From the NCBI GenBank assembly GCA_009911365.1, contig QXXF01000016.1:39429-103428 (forward strand): 64,000 bases of DNA, read 5' to 3'. How positions within the stretch are numbered: position 1 is the first letter of the stretch; every line of letters begins with the position of its first letter. The DNA is from Clostridiales bacterium. GTDB lineage: Bacteria; Bacillota; Clostridia; Peptostreptococcales; Anaerovoracaceae. The translations under genes were made by a program, and so were the position numbers. The notes under the pieces were generated by a model. The model was not told the origin of the DNA. It did no database searches and saw only the letters and a list, made by a program, of their open reading frames with translations. This document shows, in pieces, positions 27,852 to 36,739 of the stretch.

Positions 27852-29171
27852 TTATTCTCCCAAAACCGCTTTTATGCTTTCTGCGCAAATGTCAACCGCC
27901 TTGTCGATCTCCGCTCTGGTAATGTTCAGCGGTGGGTTGAAATAAGGCACGTCACCCATAGGCCGCAGCAGCAGGCCTCGCTTCATGGCTTCCTGGTACA
28001 CCTGGTATCCGACTCGCTTTGTACTGTCAAAAGCCGCTTTCGCACCCTTGTCGTCCACCAATTCCATGGCGTTGATCAGGCCGATGCTCCTGATTTCTCC
28101 AACATTTTTGTGGCTTCCCAGAGACTCTGTCAGTCTTTTATTCAGGTAGGCCGCTTCCGTACGCTCCAATACGTTTTCCTCTTTCAAGATGTTCAAGACT
28201 TCCAAAGCCGCGGCGCAGGCCATAGGGTTGCCGCTGTAAGTGGTGCTATGTACAAAAGCCTTTTTCTCATTGAAGTCCGCATAAAAGGCCTGGTAGATCC
28301 GCTCTGTAGTAACCGTGAGAGCCATTGGCAGAAAACCGCCGGTCAGCCCTTTTGAAAGACACATAAAATCCGGCGTGATCCCCGCATGCTCACAGGCGAA
28401 CAGTTTTCCCGTGCGTCCATATCCCGCGGCGATCTCATCCGCGATCAAATTCACATCATAGGCGTCACACAAAGCCCGCAGCTTTTTCATATAGATCGGA
28501 GAATAGATTCGCATTCCCGCAGCACCTTGGAAGCCAGGTTCAAAGAGGAAAGCCGTGGTTTCATGCCCGTGTTTTTCAAAAGCCGCTTCCGCGCTGACGA
28601 TGCATTCTGCCTGACAGGTATCTCTATGACAGCCATAAGGACATCTGTAGCAGTCTGGTCCAGGCACATGGATCCCATCCAGCAGCAGGGGCCTATACAT
28701 CTGTGCGTAAAAATCCATGCCACCCATGGACAAAACGCCCAGGGTTTCTCCGTGGTATCCGTTTGCCAGAGTCATGAACCGCTGTTTCTCTCGCTTTCCC
28801 GTCTGGTGGTGATACTGGAAGCTCATTTTCATGGCTACTTCCACAGAGGTGGAGCCATTGTCCACGAAGAAAAATTTACAGAGTCCTTCTGGGAGCAGTT
28901 TCACCAGCCTTTCACATAGCTGCTCCGCTGGTTCATGGGTGAAGCCCGCGAACATAACATGTTCCATTTTATCCATCTGCTTTTTTACCGCTTCCTTGAT
29001 CCGCGGATTACCATGGCCCAGCAGGTTACACCACCAAGAACTGATGATGTCCATGTAGGCTTTTCCCTGTTCATCATAGATATAGATCCCTTCCGCTCGG
29101 TCCGCTTTTATCAGAGGGAACGTCTCATGGTCTTTCATCTGGGTACAAGGATGCCATATGTGATCCTTCAT
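27852..29171 (-). CDS. bioA: Adenosylmethionine-8-amino-7-oxononanoate aminotransferase
   Basis: A 439-residue class III PLP aminotransferase converting KAPA to DAPA with S-adenosylmethionine as amino donor. Visible: MKDHIWHPCTQMKDH at the start, WWCNLLGHGNPRI, the PLP-phosphate loop FVDNGSTSVEVAMK, NGYHGETLG, LIADEIAAGYGRTG and the PLP lysine in CLSKGLTGG. The frame is open to 29303, but ATG 29171 follows AAAAAGGAGG and fits the family start. It is last in bioY-bioB-bioD-bioA, 67 bases after bioD; that gap holds an inverted repeat (29188-29195 with 29216-29223). Confidence 0.95.
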   Translation of the reverse strand: MKDHIWHPCTQMKDHETFPLIKADRAEGIYIYDEQGKAYMDIISSWWCNLLGHGNPRIKEAVKKQMDKMEHVMFAGFTHEPAEQLCERLVKLLPEGLCKFFFVDNGSTSVEVAMKMSFQYHHQTGKREKQRFMTLANGYHGETLGVLSMGGMDFYAQMYRPLLLDGIHVPGPDCYRCPYGCHRDTCQAECIVSAEAAFEKHGHETTAFLFEPGFQGAAGMRIYSPIYMKKLRALCDAYDVNLIADEIAAGYGRTGKLFACEHAGITPDFMCLSKGLTGGFLPMALTVTTERIYQAFYADFNEKKAFVHSTTYSGNPMACAAALEVLNILKEENVLERTEAAYLNKRLTESLGSHKNVGEIRSIGLINAMELVDDKGAKAAFDSTKRVGYQVYQEAMKRGLLLRPMGDVPYFNPPLNITRAEIDKAVDICAESIKAVLGE

Positions 29172-29187
29172 TGATATCCTCCTTTTT

Positions 29188-29223
29188 GTGGAACAAGAAC
29201 ATGATAAGCCGTCCATGTTCCAC
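29188..29223 (-). promoter_or_regulatory. Inverted repeat in the bioD-bioA gap
   Basis: GTGGAACA and TGTTCCAC, 20 bases apart, with an inner ACATG/CATGT pair. The hairpin sits directly before the bioA ribosome-binding site and may affect bioA translation or message processing. Confidence 0.45.
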
Positions 29224-29238
29224 TGTCTTTCTTGCCTG

Positions 29239-29913
29239 TTATTGATATAGTTCTGCCAGCACCGCAGGATCCACGTCCACATCTGTGTCCCCTTCCTGGA
29301 CACAGGCGATCACAGGGACTCCTGTGTACGCTTCTAAAAACCCGCGGTTATCCTCTTCCATCATATCTCCTGGGTGAAACCAGTTGAGAATCACGCCTTT
29401 TACTCCGATGCACCGCTGCCTAGCGTATTCGATCGTGAGGATCGTGTCGTTGATGGTTCCCAGGCCTGCTGGTGCCACAATGAGGACATCTAGTCCCATG
29501 GCTTTGATCAAATCTTCCAGCATGTACATGTCCCGCCGGATGGGGCAAAGAATGCCGCCGCTGCCTTCCACGGTTAAATAATCATGAAGCCCGCAGGCAG
29601 CTTTGTAATCTCGCAGAACGGTCTCCAATTCTACTGGATTTCCTTCCAACTCCCCGGCCAAGTGAGGGGAAACCGCAGTTTCATAGATATAGGAAACCAT
29701 TTGTTCCAGCGGCGTGTCAATGCCCGCAGTTTGTTTCACGTACTGCGCGTCACCTGGGATCAGCTGTCCAGCCTTTCGGAGCGCTCCGCTGAGAGCAGCT
29801 TTGTAATAACCTGCGTTGTATCCTGCCTGCCGCAGCTTCTTTACTAGCAAGGCGGTGACGAATGTTTTTCCCGCATCCGTTCCAGTCGCTGTGATAAAGA
29901 TCCCTTTACTCAT
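29239..29913 (-). CDS. bioD: Dethiobiotin synthetase
   Basis: A 224-residue P-loop ATPase closing the ureido ring of DAPA to dethiobiotin with CO2 and ATP. P-loop GTDAGKT at residues 11-17, YYKAALSG (substrate lysine), VEGSGGILCPI near 115 and VILNWF. It overlaps the end of bioB by eight bases. Confidence 0.94.
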   Translation of the reverse strand: MSKGIFITATGTDAGKTFVTALLVKKLRQAGYNAGYYKAALSGALRKAGQLIPGDAQYVKQTAGIDTPLEQMVSYIYETAVSPHLAGELEGNPVELETVLRDYKAACGLHDYLTVEGSGGILCPIRRDMYMLEDLIKAMGLDVLIVAPAGLGTINDTILTIEYARQRCIGVKGVILNWFHPGDMMEEDNRGFLEAYTGVPVIACVQEGDTDVDVDPAVLAELYQ

Positions 29914-30868
29914 GTGGTTTCACCTCAAATCCCAGACTTTCCACCATTTCTATGTCCATTTTGATGTTAATCCCCGCAGTAGTTAGCATATCTCCAGAAA
30001 TAGCCGCATTGGCACCAGAACAAAAAGCGCACTTTCCTTGATCCACGAGCAGTCCCCTGCCGCCTGCCAGTCTGATGGCCGCATCAGGCAACGCGAATCG
30101 AAATAACGCCACGGTTTGGCAAACTTCTTTCGCGGAAAGACGAGTCTGATGTTCCAACAGGGTTCCGGGGATCGGGTTCAAAATATTGATGGGAATGGAT
30201 TTGATCCCCAGTTCCCGCAATTCCAGCGCCAAGTCGATCCTGTCCTCCATGGTTTCTCCCATGCCGATGATCCCGCCGCTGCATACGGTCAGCCCTGCTG
30301 CCTGCGCCATGCGGATAGTCTGAATTTTGTTATCATAACTGTGAGTACCGCAGATCTGGGGGAAGAAGCGCCTTGATGTTTCCAAGTTGTTGTGATAGCG
30401 GGAAACCCCTGCTTTTTTTAACTTGCGGAATTGGTTCTCGGTCAGCAGGCCATGTGACGCACAGAGAGAAATGCCGCACTGTTCTCTCATGGCCTGATAG
30501 GTTTCACAGAGCCTGTCCACTTCCTCATCGGAAAGCCTTTTTCCTGATGTGACGATGGAAAAGCGGAGTACGCCTTTTTCCTGATTATATCTAGCCTCTT
30601 TTATGATCTTTTCGGAAGAAACCAAAGGATATTCTTCTATATCAGCATGGGCACGAATCGACTGGGCGCAGTATTTGCAGTCTTCCGGGCACCTGCCGCT
30701 CTTGCCGTTGATAATAGAACAAATGTCAAATCCGCAACCGCATGTTTCCTGACGCAGCTGATTCGCTGCCTGGCCTAATGTTTCCAGAGGTACCTTGGAA
30801 AGCTCCATCAATTCTTCTTTTGTCAGCTGTCCTCCTCGCAGGATTTTATCATGGTACTGTTTGATCAT
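29906..30868 (-). CDS. bioB: Biotin synthase (radical SAM)
   Basis: A 320-residue radical SAM enzyme inserting sulfur into dethiobiotin. The SAM-cluster cysteines are Cys60, Cys64 and Cys67 (CPEDCKYC); further family motifs are SRYHNNLETS, GGIIGMGET, NILNPIPGT and the arginine of IRLAGGR. ATG 30868 is chosen: it overlaps the bioY stop as ATGA and matches the family start; the frame is open upstream only inside bioY. Confidence 0.95.
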   Translation of the reverse strand: MIKQYHDKILRGGQLTKEELMELSKVPLETLGQAANQLRQETCGCGFDICSIINGKSGRCPEDCKYCAQSIRAHADIEEYPLVSSEKIIKEARYNQEKGVLRFSIVTSGKRLSDEEVDRLCETYQAMREQCGISLCASHGLLTENQFRKLKKAGVSRYHNNLETSRRFFPQICGTHSYDNKIQTIRMAQAAGLTVCSGGIIGMGETMEDRIDLALELRELGIKSIPINILNPIPGTLLEHQTRLSAKEVCQTVALFRFALPDAAIRLAGGRGLLVDQGKCAFCSGANAAISGDMLTTAGINIKMDIEMVESLGFEVKPHE

Positions 30869-31422
30869 GAAATGTACTCCCTGACTTGCGGCATGATCCG
30901 GTGGCCTAAGATCGCACACAGGATACAGAGCACGATGTCGCCTGGCACGGCTAGAAGGAAGCAGTATAAAAATAGGGGCCAAAAGGCAATGGGGGTTCCG
31001 ATCACATAATTGCAGATCACATAGTAGTACGCCATGCCTATCAGGTATACGACCGCCAAACCCACAAGACCGGCTGCCAAAAGACGCTTGATAGAAGGCG
31101 CAGCACTTTTTCCTGTGATTTTTCCTGTTATGTACGTCCCTGCCACGAAGCCGATCAAATAGCCAAAGCTTGGGATCAGTACATAGCCGGGTCCGCCGCC
31201 TTGAGCGAAAATCGGAAGCCCCGCAAGGCCTAATGCCAGATAGACCAGCACGCTGGCAGTTCCCAGGCGCGGTCCTAAGAACATTCCAGCCAAGGTAGTA
31301 AATAACAATTGAAGCGTAAAGGGCACTACTGGCACTGGTATTTTGATAAAGGCTCCAACTGCGATCAGAGCGGCGAACAACGCACATAAGATCATGCGCT
31401 GCGCAGAAAATGTTTTTGTCAT
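30865..31422 (-). CDS. bioY: Biotin transporter BioY
   Basis: A 185-residue membrane protein with six helices, the substrate-binding (S) component of ECF-type biotin uptake. The signature GTASVLVYLALGLAGLPIFA followed by GGGPGYVLIPSFGYLIGF is typical. It heads the operon; GGAAGGAGA lies before the ATG. The ECF energy-coupling genes are not in this window. Confidence 0.94.
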   Translation of the reverse strand: MTKTFSAQRMILCALFAALIAVGAFIKIPVPVVPFTLQLLFTTLAGMFLGPRLGTASVLVYLALGLAGLPIFAQGGGPGYVLIPSFGYLIGFVAGTYITGKITGKSAAPSIKRLLAAGLVGLAVVYLIGMAYYYVICNYVIGTPIAFWPLFLYCFLLAVPGDIVLCILCAILGHRIMPQVREYIS

Positions 31423-31491
31423 AGATTCTCCTTCCTTTGCAAACAGCCGTTTTGTAATTAGGATCCTGTCGCTGTGCTTTATGTATGGTCT

Positions 31492-31519
31492 ATTATACCG
31501 TTTTTAGAAAAATTGTCAA
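31492..31519 (-). promoter_or_regulatory. Promoter of bioYBDA
   Basis: On the minus strand TTGACA (31519-31514), 16-base spacer, TATAAT (31497-31492): both hexamers are perfect consensus. Confidence 0.9.
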
Positions 31520-31545
31520 CCATTTTTATTGTTTAAGTTTACAAT
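31512..31545 (-). promoter_or_regulatory. BirA-type biotin operator
   Basis: Minus strand: ATTGTAAAC, 16 bases, GTTGACAAT, nearly matching the known BirA consensus TTGTAAACC-N14/15-GGTTTACAA (one mismatch between the arms). It covers the -35 element of the bio promoter, so biotin-loaded BirA would block transcription. Confidence 0.85.
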
Positions 31546-31730
31546 TGAAGATGACATTTACCGCACTGCTCCTCTTTTAGAAATAAAATGAATTTTGTTT
31601 TTATTTCCAGGCCAAGTCATGCTTCCTACATGGCAAAAAGTCGCTCTGCCCATATTCTGATCTTCTCCCGCTCAGCAGGAGTTTATCATCTGGCGGCAAA
31701 ACGACTTGCTGCGGTTTTGTCTATTTATGT

Positions 31731-31871
31731 TTACATCTCTTTTGCGTCCACCCATTCTTTTGCTGTTTCCACATCATCCTGGGAGGGAATGGTCACCTTG
31801 GAATCCTCTTCCACTGTTTCCTCATTAGCCAAAGGAAAGGTACGAAAGGCTTTTTTCAGCTTTTCTGTCAT
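31731..31871 (-). CDS. Small acidic protein, probable spore-surface protein
   Basis: A 46-residue protein: MTEKLKKAFRTFPLANEETV continuing to a C-terminus with VTIPSQDDVETAKEWVDAKEM. AGGCAGGTG lies 6 bases before the ATG, and the upstream gene stops 16 bases away, so expression is coupled. The pattern PLANEETVEEDS...PSQDDVE.AKEWVD is what I remember of the small 'CDIF630_02480 family spore surface protein' group of Clostridia. That assignment is from memory and would need a search. No membrane segment. Confidence 0.68.
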   Translation of the reverse strand: MTEKLKKAFRTFPLANEETVEEDSKVTIPSQDDVETAKEWVDAKEM

Positions 31872-31887
31872 GCCTACTCACCTGCCT

Positions 31888-32328
31888 TTACAAATACTGT
31901 TTAAAGCGTTCCACGTTATTTTCTTCAAACTGCTTCAAATGCTCCATCAGCTTCACGATATCCGGCTCCGCTTTTTGACTGTATTTGTGGATATTTTTGA
32001 TAGCGTCGATGACGCCCATGTTGCTTCCCACCATGAGCATTTCCGCGATATGGGACGTGGAATCATCGGACAGTGTCTGGAAATTGATCATCAGATATGT
32101 CCTGATCTTTTCAAAAGCTGACAGGCCTTCTTCGTTGAATCCGTTTTCTTCCAGCATCTGAGCCGCCTGATCGTGGATCTGCCGGTATTCTTTGAGCTGG
32201 GCATGAAGCCGTTCTTTAAACGCTTCGTCCTTTGTGATGTCCATCAGTTGGGTAATGGTGTCCACGCCCATTTGGGAATTCTGATAGACGAAGTTCAACA
32301 GCTCCGCATTGTAATTGGGTTCGTTCAT
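31888..32328 (-). CDS. Helical-bundle protein of unknown function
   Basis: A 146-residue, almost wholly alpha-helical protein (MNEPNYNAELLNFVYQNSQM at the start; four predicted helices), resembling ferritin-like four-helix bundles in layout but without a clear EXXH metal pattern. The frame can open with GTG 32337, but ATG 32328 is ten bases after AAAGGAG and is preferred. It is followed by the 46-residue probable spore protein, which hints at a sporulation link. I do not recognise the family securely. Confidence 0.72.
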   Translation of the reverse strand: MNEPNYNAELLNFVYQNSQMGVDTITQLMDITKDEAFKERLHAQLKEYRQIHDQAAQMLEENGFNEEGLSAFEKIRTYLMINFQTLSDDSTSHIAEMLMVGSNMGVIDAIKNIHKYSQKAEPDIVKLMEHLKQFEENNVERFKQYL

Positions 32329-32414
32329 TCTGCTCACACTCCTTTGGCATATAGTGTGCGCAGAAAATTGGATTTCATGTATGGGCGGAGGAGAGACGCC
32401 TTTTCAACAACACT

Positions 32415-32780
32415 GTTATGAACAGTTTGTCCTATTTTCCAAGTCACCTAAATAATTTCCAAATTCTTCCTTTATGTATGTATGCACCTCTCGAAAATAT
32501 AATGTTTTATATCGTTCTAAGTCGAACAAAATCAACTCCTGATTTCCCATTCCCGCAATACGTTTGGCGATTTCAGTTCATGAAGGTGAATCTTGAATAA
32601 AGCCTTTTGAGATTTGATTCGGCAATGGATTCGCAGACTCATTGTAGACCAGCACGAAATCTATATTGCTTCTGGTATAAGATGCGTCTTTCTTTGTAAT
32701 ATCACAGAAAATCATCTGCGCCGCGATCCTCCTTTGACAACTCTCGGAGCGTGTTTTGATTGGTGCGAAAAATGCCATAA
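32415..32780 (-). pseudogene. Degraded coding remnant downstream of the broken ATPase gene
   Basis: Short frames on the minus strand give protein-like pieces such as DITKKDASYTRSNIDFVLVY (about 32700-32630) and ELILFDLERYKTLYFREVHT (about 32530-32470), but no continuous frame. They may be the tail of the ATPase gene or of a second lost gene. I cannot name the family. Confidence 0.45.
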
Positions 32781-33740
32781 TCATAAAGATTCATCATACC
32801 GAAACCTCTCATTTTGGTGTTTTGCCGCATACACTTCAATGGCGTTCAAAAAATATGGACTATGGGTGTTTAACAGTACATGAACGCCAAATTCATAGTG
32901 AATCAATACGATTAATTCCGCACATAACAGCTGCCATTCCGGATGCAAATGAATTTCCGGTTCATCCAGAATGATCGTTCCATTTTGCTCGATTGCCCCA
33001 TTCTGCAAGAGGGTCTTCAAAATCGCAAAGGCTTTTAGGCCTACGGAAAGATTTTTTACGTCAAGGATTTTGTCTGTGCCAGTTTTTTGTAGCCAAATCT
33101 ATCTTTACCACGACTGATACTATTACCATCACAAATCATAGCTATTTTTCTATAGATGCGTTCAAAGTTCTTATTGACAATGATTTCATCTATAATTCCA
33201 TTTTCTTTTCTTCGGAGCAATGTCTCCATCAAATGTTTTCTATGGATAAATGAAGCAGTCGTAAAGAGAGGATGGTAACTCCCTATCTCATCTAAAATAA
33301 ACGGGTCATCAATATATACCGCTGCTGTGCGTAAATCAATCTGGCCTTTCAAATCTATTGCACGATCGCCTCTAATATGGATGGCAACAGACTTTTCCTG
33401 GATTTCCAGTTGGATTTCCCCCTTGCTCGCTACTAAACAGATTCGTAATCTGAAAATTGAATTCCTCATTCAGATTCCTTGCGAGAAATGCTCTTAAAAT
33501 ATCTTGATCTGATAACCGAAGCACGTCTATGATTTTCTGCATTGCTGCTTCTAGTTCATTCTGATCCTGATGTTGCGCAAATCCTGCATCAAACTTTATG
33601 ATTTCTCTCAACGCATCTGGACTGGAGACTAAGGATACTTTGCTTTTTCCCGTGTCATTTTCTCCGGCAATCACTGTGATCCCATTGATCTCAATAACCG
33701 CAGAACTCACCTTCCCAATATTTTTTTAAGATAATTTCAT
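32781..33740 (-). pseudogene. Broken AAA-family ATPase gene (SMC-like, DUF-type AAA_15/AAA_21)
   Basis: The original ATG (33740) is followed by a TAA at codon 5 (33728-33726). The frame then gives VIEINGITVIAGENDTGKSK (Walker A), with a probable internal deletion after it. It shifts near 33400-33470 into a second frame to 33056, and shifts again at an A-run (CTACAAAAAACTGG, about 33080) into a third frame holding the signature VKNLSVGLKAF and Walker B with D-loop TIILDEPEIHLHPEWQL and LLNTHSPYF. It ends after AAKHQNERF at 32781. The three core ATPase motifs are therefore on different frames. It resembles predicted ATP-binding proteins of anti-phage or mobile loci. Confidence 0.82.
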
Positions 33741-33779
33741 ATCGTTTTTCCCCAAACCTCCTTCTTCGCAATGAAGCCC

Positions 33780-35150
33780 TTAATCAGCCTGCTGGTTCCT
33801 CATCAAACACGTTTTCTGAAAGAAGGCGATCCCAAATTTCTCGACTCTTTGAAATCCCAGCCGCACCACCTTTTGCGCATACCTCTTTTCCTCGATCTGC
33901 CGCAACGCATTGCGGCATTCCGCCTCTAGTTGGGCTTCCTCGTCCGTCCATTTTGCCTCTATTACAACGGCTCTGCGGTTTTCTGGATCCTTGATCACAA
34001 GGTCAGAACGTCCGAGACCATTCTCATAATTTGATTCCACCTGATATCCAGCATTAGAAACCAGCCCTACCAAAAACGCATGGTAAAAGCTTTCTCGATA
34101 GTCATGGTAAATGATCGTATCAAACAACAGATCAGAAAGGAGCTTTGTCAGTTTCTCAGCGTCTCCAGTCCATAAATCCGCAAACAACTCCCTGCAGTCA
34201 CTTATCATTGATTTCTGGCAAAACCAGGCTTTTACACTGTTTTTGAAAATATCTCTCACCTCTGTATTGGGGATTTTAAGCGCAAACTTGTCAGGTCGCG
34301 GTTCATTGCTCTCCAGTTCGCCTTGATGCGCCTTTGTCAGGTAGCCTGTCAAATAAAGCAAGCTCCACAAATTTTCCTCTGAAGACTTTAGCACATCGTA
34401 TGTGAGGTTTTCCACAATGGACTCCGTGATCATGCCTCCTGCCAGCAAGATTTCAAACTTTTGCTTCACATGAAAGCTAGTACGTTCTAGAAAAGAGCGA
34501 ATGATCCCATTGTCGCTGGTGTTTTCCCAAAAGTTTTTAGGCTGGGAGGACTGATCCAGCATCTCTGTATAGTATCCTTTTTCACTGGCTTTCGCCAGAG
34601 GGACGTCGTATTCATCGACCAAAAGGAGCACAGGTCTTCCGTAATGGGCAGCCATCCACTGAGTGAGAGAAATCAGCGCATTTTTAATTTCTTCTTTTGA
34701 TACCTTTTTTCCAGCTATCCTCGCAAAAATCTCCTTATCAAACGCATTCATCCGTTCACTTTCCAACAAATACAAATTATCCTTGTACGCTTTTGCGATC
34801 ACTGCTCTGAGCATCTCGTACACATCTGCGAACCCCAGTCCATCCACTCTTCGAAAGGCTAGAAACAGCGTCGGATACCGATTCATCCAAGCTTTGCTTG
34901 TTTCTTTTTCTTTTGCGATATGAAGTCCTTCAAACAATGCCTTACTGCCTTTGCAGATATCAAAAAACTCTGATAGCATGCTCATGGCAAGCGTTTTCCC
35001 AAACCTTTGAGGCCGAGTGATCAGGATCACTTGCGAAGCTGCTGTTTTCAGCAATTCCTTAATCAACGCACTCTTGTCGATAAAATAGTAACCATTTTTT
35101 CTGATATCAGCAAAACTAGAACAGCCTACCGGGATTTTGATTTTACGCAT
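33780..35150 (-). CDS. AAA-ATPase-like / PD-(D/E)XK nuclease domain protein
   Basis: A 456-residue protein. N-terminal AAA-ATPase-like domain (about 5-290; FADIRKNGYYFIDKSALIKE, P-loop RPQRFGKTLAMSML, Walker B LLLVDEYDVPLAKA) and a C-terminal PD-(D/E)XK domain (about 350-456; GRSDLVIKDPENRRAVVIEA then KWTD). It belongs to the common family with PF09820 and PF08011 domains, often present in many lineage-specific copies and of unknown biological role. ATG 35150 (spaced 8 bases from GGGG) is preferred over GTG 35159. An inverted repeat, ACAATC-CAC-GATTGT, lies at 35189-35203 upstream. The normal length is 500-570, so this copy is slightly short. Confidence 0.85.
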   Translation of the reverse strand: MRKIKIPVGCSSFADIRKNGYYFIDKSALIKELLKTAASQVILITRPQRFGKTLAMSMLSEFFDICKGSKALFEGLHIAKEKETSKAWMNRYPTLFLAFRRVDGLGFADVYEMLRAVIAKAYKDNLYLLESERMNAFDKEIFARIAGKKVSKEEIKNALISLTQWMAAHYGRPVLLLVDEYDVPLAKASEKGYYTEMLDQSSQPKNFWENTSDNGIIRSFLERTSFHVKQKFEILLAGGMITESIVENLTYDVLKSSEENLWSLLYLTGYLTKAHQGELESNEPRPDKFALKIPNTEVRDIFKNSVKAWFCQKSMISDCRELFADLWTGDAEKLTKLLSDLLFDTIIYHDYRESFYHAFLVGLVSNAGYQVESNYENGLGRSDLVIKDPENRRAVVIEAKWTDEEAQLEAECRNALRQIEEKRYAQKVVRLGFQRVEKFGIAFFQKTCLMRNQQAD

Positions 35151-35224
35151 GGTCCGCACCCCTGCCCAATCAGTCCATATTGCTTAGAACAATCCACGAT
35201 TGTGCTTTTATTCTATTATTGACA

Positions 35225-35262
35225 TTCTAAAATAGCAAGGACCTGCGTTTCCGCAGGTCCTT
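35225..35262 (-). terminator. Terminator of the ribosomal-protein operon
   Basis: AAGGACCTGCG (35237-35247) with CGCAGGTCCTT (35252-35262), tetraloop; on the minus strand it runs into TTGCTATTTTAG. Confidence 0.85.
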
Positions 35263-35277
35263 ATCATCTTGTCTCAT

Positions 35278-35619
35278 TTATACCAGTTCTAAAAATGCCA
35301 TTTCAGCGCAATCGCCTCTTCTTGGTCCTAATTTTAAGATTCTAGTATATCCACCGTTTCTTTCAGCGTAGTTCGGTGCGATTTCCTCAAACAGCTTTGT
35401 GACGACATCTTCATCATAAATATATGCGAGTGCCTGTCTTCTTGCGTGGAGATCGCCGCGTTTGCCGAGCGTGATCATTTTTTCAGCCTGTTTTCTGGCT
35501 TCCTTTGCTCTAGTTACTGTTGTTGTGATCCGTCCTTCTCTTAACAGGTCGGTAACGAGATTTCTCAGCATCGCTTTTCTATGAGCAGTAGGTCTGCCTA
35601 GCTTTCTATGTCCTCGCAT
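35278..35619 (-). CDS. rplQ: 50S ribosomal protein L17
   Basis: 113 residues, normal for bacterial L17, which lies near the peptide exit tunnel. Start [20 protein letters not shown] and the conserved [14 protein letters not shown] end are typical. Last gene of the operon, 117 bases after rpoA and 16 bases before the terminator stem. Confidence 0.97.
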   Translation of the reverse strand: MRGHRKLGRPTAHRKAMLRNLVTDLLREGRITTTVTRAKEARKQAEKMITLGKRGDLHARRQALAYIYDEDVVTKLFEEIAPNYAERNGGYTRILKLGPRRGDCAEMAFLELV

Positions 35620-35736
35620 CGCTAAATCCTCCTTTATTACATTCTAGCTGGCCACAGGATCCCTAAGCGCCAATGCGCATATGGCTCCTCTGCCCAAGGA
35701 CCTACCAGCGGTTCACGTTCCGTTTACCGGGTTCGG

Positions 35737-36684
35737 TCACTCATCGCTTTGTCTTAGGCCTAAGCCTAGTTCTTCTAGTTTGTGTTTTACTTCGTCCAAA
35801 GATTTTTTACCAAGGTTTCTGACCTTCATCATGTCTTCCTCTGAACGGTGGGTCAATTCTTCAACCGTATTGATCGCCGCACGTTTCAGGCAGTTGAATG
35901 AACGAACAGAAAGTTCCAGTTCTTCGATAGTCATTTCGAGTGCTTTCTCTTTCTGATCCTCTTCCTTTTCCACCATAATTTCCATCGTCTCCGTGCTGTC
36001 CGTCAGCTCGATGAACAGGTTCAAATGCTCCTGCATGATCTTTGCGCCAATAGACACCCCTTCGCTCGGTGTGATGGAACCGTCTGTCCAGATCTCTAAA
36101 ATAAGCTTGTCATAGTCAGTTACCTGACCAACTCTGGTATTTTCAACAGTGAAGTTCACTTTTTTCACTGGTGTGTAAATAGAATCAGTTGGGATCACTG
36201 CAATCGGCGTGTTCTCCGTTTTATTCTGATCCGCAGAAACATACCCCCTGCCTCTGGCAAGGTTCATTTCCATCACCAGCGTAGCGTTTTCCTCAAGAGT
36301 GGCGATATGCAGCTCCGGGTTGCAGATTTCCAGATCTGCGTCCCCAATAATATCCGCTGCTGTCACTTCTTTTGGACCAATGGCGTTGATCAACACTTTC
36401 TTCGTATTGTCGCCATTGAGCTTGACCGCTAACTTCTTCAAGTTTAATATGATTTCTGTAACGTCCTCTTTGACTCCTGGAATGGTTGAAAACTCATGAA
36501 GTATTCCGTCGATTTTAACAGATGTAACAGCTGCGCCTGGAAGAGAGCTGAGAAGCACTCTTCTCAAACTATTTCCCAAGGTCGTGCCGTAACCTCTTTC
36601 TAGAGGTTCAACAACGAATTTTCCGTAATTAGAATCTTCGTTTGAAAATACACATTCAATTGTTGGTTTTTCGATTTCTATCAC
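35737..36684 (-). CDS. rpoA: RNA polymerase alpha subunit
   Basis: 315 residues. N-terminal assembly domain (1-230; [20 protein letters not shown] binds beta/beta'), acidic linker, and C-terminal domain (about 245-315; [40 protein letters not shown]) that contacts UP elements and activators. Between rpsD and rplQ, the standard alpha-operon place. Confidence 0.98.
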   Translation of the reverse strand: MIEIEKPTIECVFSNEDSNYGKFVVEPLERGYGTTLGNSLRRVLLSSLPGAAVTSVKIDGILHEFSTIPGVKEDVTEIILNLKKLAVKLNGDNTKKVLINAIGPKEVTAADIIGDADLEICNPELHIATLEENATLVMEMNLARGRGYVSADQNKTENTPIAVIPTDSIYTPVKKVNFTVENTRVGQVTDYDKLILEIWTDGSITPSEGVSIGAKIMQEHLNLFIELTDSTETMEIMVEKEEDQKEKALEMTIEELELSVRSFNCLKRAAINTVEELTHRSEEDMMKVRNLGKKSLDEVKHKLEELGLGLRQSDE

Positions 36685-36739
36685 TCAAAACCCTCCTTTT
36701 CTCCCAAAACCAGTCAATTAACGATTCTTAATCAACTAA

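Larger units (their letters stand above)
31423..31730. other. Regulatory region of the biotin operon
   Basis: Holds the bio promoter (31492-31519) and the BirA-type box (31512-31545). The rest (31546-31730) shows a short hairpin, CTCCCGCTCAGCAGGAG, near 31667 and no gene. Confidence 0.6.

Noticed and set aside
30869-31387. Upstream extension of the bioB frame
   Set aside because: Overlaps bioY entirely; the ATGA overlap at 30865-30868 gives the right start.
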